From Cheilinus undulatus (Eukaryota > Chordata > Actinopteri > Labriformes > Labridae), in assembly GCF_018320785.1 (NCBI RefSeq), contig NC_054869.1, forward strand, positions 19,478,698-19,542,697: 64,000 nucleotides of DNA, in the 5' to 3' direction. Both the position numbers and the translations under genes were made by a program. Numbering within the stretch: position 1 is the stretch's first letter; the number at the start of each line of letters is the position of its first letter. A model generated the notes under the pieces. That model had not been told where the DNA came from and ran no database searches. It worked only from the letters and a program-made list of their open reading frames with translations. Shown in pieces: positions 60,160-64,000 of this stretch.

Positions 60160-61185
60160 TCAATAAGACATAATACAGTTCGTGTAATTTCATCATTGCT
60201 GGAGCTTCCACAGTCAACTTTAAGCAGTATTACTAGTAAAAGGAAGCATTTAGGAGCAACATAACTCAGCCAAGGCCACTTAAACCTCAAAGTGGGGGCA
60301 ATAATTGCTGAGATGCATGGCACATAAAAGTTGCAGATGCTCTGCTGATTCCTTAAGAGTTCTAAACTTCCTCTGGTAGTAATGTAAGCACAAAAACTGT
60401 TGTGCTTTATAGAATGGATTTCCATGGTCGAGCAGCTGCATGCAAGCCTCACATCACCAAGTCCAATGCCAAGATTTGGATGGAGCGGTGTAAAGCACAT
60501 CGACGCATGACTCATGCATCAGTGGAAAGTGTTCTTTGGAGTGATGAACAATGCTTCTCTGTGTGGCAGTGAAATGGGCAAGTCTGGGTTTGGTGGATGC
60601 TAAGAAAACCGACATTACCTGCTTGACTGCGCTATGCCAACTGTGAAGTGTGGTGTGGGGCTGTTTTTCAGGGTTTGGGCTAGGCCCCTTATCTCCAGTG
60701 AGGCCAATCTTGATGATTCAACAAACCAGTCAATTCTGGCAATGCTATGCCTCCAACTTGACTTGGCAACACTTTTGGGGAGGCCCTTTTGTGTTCCAAC
60801 ATGATTGTGCCTCAGTGCACAAAGTAGGGACTACAAATACATGGTTTGATCAGTTTGCTCTGGAAGTGCTTGACTGGCACATAAAGACCCCTGACCTCAG
60901 CCCCATCAAGCATCTTTTGGGTAAACTGGAATGGAGATTGTGAGCCAGGCCTTCTCCTCCAACATCAGTGCCTGACCTCATAAATGCTGTACAGAATGAA
61001 TTGGCACAAATTCTCACAGAAATACTTTAAACTCTTGTGGAAAGCCTTCCAAGAAAAGTGGAGGCTGGTATAGCTGCAAAAAGGGGCAACTCCATATTAA
61101 AGTACATGTATTTGAATACAATGCCATTACAATCCCTGTTGGTTTAATGGTCTGGTAGTCGAATACTTTTGTCCAGAATGTGTAA
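60160..61185 (+). mobile_element. Tc1-like transposon relic
   Basis: A partial transposase frame (60650-60943) reads MVWGCFSGFGLGPLSPV, FVFQHDCASVHK and SPIKHLLGKLEWRL, the DDE-domain C-terminal part of a fish Tc1. Upstream, GGATGGAGCGGTGTAAAGCA and TGGAGTGATGAACAATGCTT (WSDEQC) are also typical. The right end is GGTTTAATGGTCTGGTAGTC then GAATACTTTTGTCCA. Frameshifts and stops make it inactive. Confidence 0.85.
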
Positions 61186-61189
61186 GATG

Positions 61190-62840
61190 CTGTAGGTTAT
61201 CATTGTAATGCTATACTATAAAGGATAGTTTAATAGATTAAACTACACAACACAATTCATAAGGATGCGACAACCAGAGTCCAGTTTATCTCCAGTGCTG
61301 CTTACACTGAACAGCCTCCTCATGTCATTTTTGCACTGATGGTGTTAATGGGACATTTACAGATGTAAATCCCATCATACTTTGCTGTCTATCACCCCTC
61401 CCTTTATTGCCTTCTCCGCCCTAGCAGCATCATGCAGCTACCTCCAAAAATCTTCCATCCCACCCAAAGTCATTAGCAAGCATTCAGACACGGTGACTCA
61501 CAAAGACAAGCATGCTCCCTGCACACCTTTAAATAGATGTAAACACACTGACACACAAGCATGCTCCCTGCCTGTCTGTGTGTTTCCCTGACTCCTCTCC
61601 AGTTAGAGCAGTGAGCTTTAAACTAATCTGTAGTGAGAGAAACACCCATGGGTGCCATTCCTGCTAATCAGGGTCAGACCAGTTTCAGTGGTGGCCAAAG
61701 CACTCAAGAAACCGCAGGAATTTATTCTATAATTGTTTTAGTGTGTAATCTTGTGTGACTGCACCTACCCACAGGTTAAGGTGTTTCCCTTTTGCGTCTA
61801 TTTTTAGACACACGTTGTCTTTTTGTTAGTAATCGCCTACGTGCTATTTGATTGAGTTTTTTGCAGTTTCAGGAGGCTGATGCAACCAGACTGACACTTT
61901 ATTTCTCCCTCTGCTACACACACCCGCCTCACACATGCATAAACATACCAGAGTGGATGATTCAGATTGGATAACTGATGGTAGTGAGCTGTAGATGAGA
62001 GCTCTGTCATCATCCTAGCGTGTGTTTGTCTGACTCTAGACTCTGTGGTTTGCCTCCCCATTAAATCTGTAATTGACTCGCTATAAATAACGTGGTTTGG
62101 TTTAACACACTCGGAGCAGCTTCACTACATGTACGATCACACCTGTCACTCACACGAATTTTCCATAGGATCTTTGTCTGCAGTTTTCCAGCTGTTTCTC
62201 AGTTTTGCTTCTACCAGCAGTGCATGCCTTCACTCAGTTTTTTGAAGCGGATCAGGTGAGAAGTCCAGAGCAGCTAGATCACAATATCTCAAGTTCACAG
62301 ACTAAAAGACAACACCATAAACACAGGATTTGACTGTGCTGGCCAGAGGTTGATGTACTGCTACCTGTTGTAATATAATGTTGATATAGAGACTAGATAA
62401 ATGATTGGCACTCTGTAAATAGTGTTTTATTTTGCAATTGACCTGATGCTTTGTGTGTCCTGGGTGCATTTCTGTGTGCTGTGGAAAGTCATGGACTAGA
62501 AAGGCTATGATTTTGCCCACAAAGACTATGTGGAAATTGCAGGTCCTCTTGCATAGCGTTTTGTCTGCCCTTTCCTGTCAACACTTGTGTTTCCACAGCC
62601 TGCTCAGCAAACTCTCTGCTCTTAGCTTGAGATACATGTTGTCTTTTTTCAATAGAGCTGCTTTTATTATTCATTAAGCTGATGGAAGCAGATTTACACA
62701 AACAGGAAGTCCAACAAAAGAATACGCAGAGCGTCAGGTCAATTAAGAAAATAAAACACAGTGTATCTTGTGCCAATCGTATTTCCTCTTACTATCTCAG
62801 CTAAGCTGATTCAGCAGACTGACTATTTCAAATATCCATT
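61190..62840. other. Intergenic stretch with no recognised gene
   Basis: No coding exon, terminal repeat or tandem array was recognised. Confidence 0.4.
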
Positions 62841-62849
62841 TCATGAATT

Positions 62850-63099
62850 GTACTTGACTGTGGAATATTTAGGAGCAAGGAAATTTCACGACTGGACTTG
62901 TTGCACAGGTGGCATCCTATCACAGTACCACGCTGGAACTCACTGAGCTCCTGAGAGCGACCCATTCTTTCACAAATGTTTGTAGAAACAGTCTGCATGC
63001 CTAGGTGCTTGATTTTATACACCTGTGGCCATGGAGGTGATTGGAACACCTGATTTCAATTATTTGGATGGGTGAGTGAATACTTTTGGCGATATATTG
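62850..63099 (-). mobile_element. 5'-end fragment of a Tc1-like transposon
   Basis: Read on the minus strand it starts CAATATATCGCCAAAAGTAT next to a TA. It then encodes MGRSQELSEFQRGTVIGCHL followed by CNKSSREISLLLNIPQS, the DNA-binding N-terminus of a fish Tc1 transposase. The rest of the element is absent. Confidence 0.85.
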
Positions 63100-63266
63100 T
63101 ATTTCACATCCATCTAGGCAACAGTCATATGTCGGTTTTGCAAAGGGCGAAACCGTCAAAAAATCTCCAGGAATGACTGGAACAAGCGTTCAGTCTGTTA
63201 CAGTCATTATGGATCAATCAGAGCAACAAAACTGATAACAAAGTAGGGCTGTGCAGCTCCGCAGAG

Positions 63267-63563
63267 TAGGGATACTCAATACTTACAAAAAAAATTTTGT
63301 CAATCAAAATCTGCCTATATCAGTTTGAAAGATTTGCTGTACAAGGTAAGTAGTGTTTTGGGGCTGGACCTGTTTTAAGGACTATAATTTGTTGATTTGT
63401 TCAATCTCAAACTTTAGATTGTGTTTTCATGACTGGGGTTTTAGGTCTAAACTACATATGAATATCGGTATCGGTATCGATATCAATATCGATATCGGCT
63501 GAAATTAATGTGTAAATATCAGTAAATTGGATATGGGCAGAAATCCAATATTGTGCATTCCTA
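63267..63563. mobile_element. hAT-type MITE, copy 4
   Basis: The left end TAGGGATACTCAATAC and right end CCAATATTGTGCATTCCTA match the family at 5322-5703, and the interior GGTATCGATATCAATATCG block is shared. An alternative left end at 63244 is possible. No clear target duplication. Confidence 0.7.
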
Positions 63564-63715
63564 CCAGGAAGGTAACAACAAGCAAGTTCAAAAGGCATCC
63601 ATTACAGTAGTTTGCTATTAGTGGAGCCAGAGCCTAAGGGAGAGGAACACATCTTTCCACCAAGATTGAGGTTTTTTGCTCCTCTATTAATCAAGAAGTG
63701 ATACAATGTTACAGT

Positions 63716-63895
63716 GTCAATTAGCAGACGCTTTTATCCAAAGCGACTTACATTTGAGTGATAGACTGGTATTTCATGGCATTAAAGACCTTGCCTAAGG
63801 GTTCACAATGGATGCTGATTGTGCCCAGACCAGGATTTGAATCTCTATTGTCCTTTAGCAAGGTCAGTGATTTAAATCATTGAGCTATCCAGCCA
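63716..63895. repeat. Short dispersed repeat with AGACGCTTTTATCCAAAGCG core
   Basis: The core AGACGCTTTTATCCAAAGCG followed by ACTTACA recurs widely in teleost genomes in my recollection. The downstream GACCAGGATTTGAATCTCTA and CATTGAGCTATCCAGCC segment is of the kind that resembles tRNA-like repeat tails. Class left open. Confidence 0.6.
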
Positions 63896-64000
63896 CAAAT
63901 GTCCAGTTTGGATAAAACTACCACTGAAGTTGAATCCATGCTAACCTCTTCACTGGCCCCAATTGTTTACAGGCTTGCAGTACAACTAAACTGTGCTTGT

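Noticed and set aside
1..64000. CRISPR arrays, bacterial operons, integrated plasmid or phage
   Set aside because: All recognised genes are spliced vertebrate genes; tandem repeats here are contiguous satellites without spacers.
1..64000. Endogenous retrovirus
   Set aside because: No paired LTRs, primer-binding site or gag/pol motifs were seen; the only reverse-transcriptase remnant is L2-type LINE at 39.1-39.6 kb.

Overview
The window is vertebrate nuclear DNA, almost certainly from a ray-finned (teleost) fish. The evidence is the set of vertebrate genes with short GT-AG introns, the dense mix of fish-type DNA transposons (Tc1-like relics, hAT-type MITEs, other TIR elements), an L2-like LINE fragment and long simple or tandem repeats. 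The species cannot be named from sequence alone.

Left part (1-17.4 kb): one long minus-strand gene, NOL6 (nucleolar protein 6, the Utp22/Nrap subunit of the small-subunit processome). Twenty-five coding exons can be placed; only the last C-terminal piece lies beyond the left edge. Two complete plus-strand genes are nested in its introns. One is a CART neuropeptide precursor (2.7-3.35 kb) with a TATA box and two CRE-like sites. The other is a 677-residue, two-BED-finger, hAT-transposase-derived gene (7.8-10.0 kb) whose catalytic residues look degraded although the reading frame is intact, so it is a candidate domesticated transposase.

Middle-left (19.1-24.9 kb): a head-to-head pair, a C2orf81 homologue on the minus strand and WDR54 on the plus strand. 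The first ATGs of the two presumed leader exons are only about 80 bp apart, implying a compact bidirectional promoter. The two genes are also neighbours on human 2p13, so this looks like old microsynteny. A 1.4-kb TIR transposon starts 27 bp after the WDR54 stop codon.

Right part (25-64 kb): no convincing protein-coding exon was found. It holds transposon relics, including two copies of one Tc1-like family in opposite orientation and an L2-like LINE split by another Tc1. There is also a 2-kb TIR element containing a second TIR element. Tandem arrays include a 31-bp satellite with a higher-order period near 189 bp, a 20-bp array open in all three forward frames, a 45-bp polypyrimidine minisatellite and a decayed AAAAGTGGC-type array. 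A CpG-containing stretch at 52.7-53.9 kb with splice-like boundaries may be the leader of a gene lying further right.

The strongest leads are the nested, apparently domesticated hAT/BED gene, the CART paralogue lacking one of the two prohormone cleavage sites, and the C2orf81-WDR54 shared promoter.
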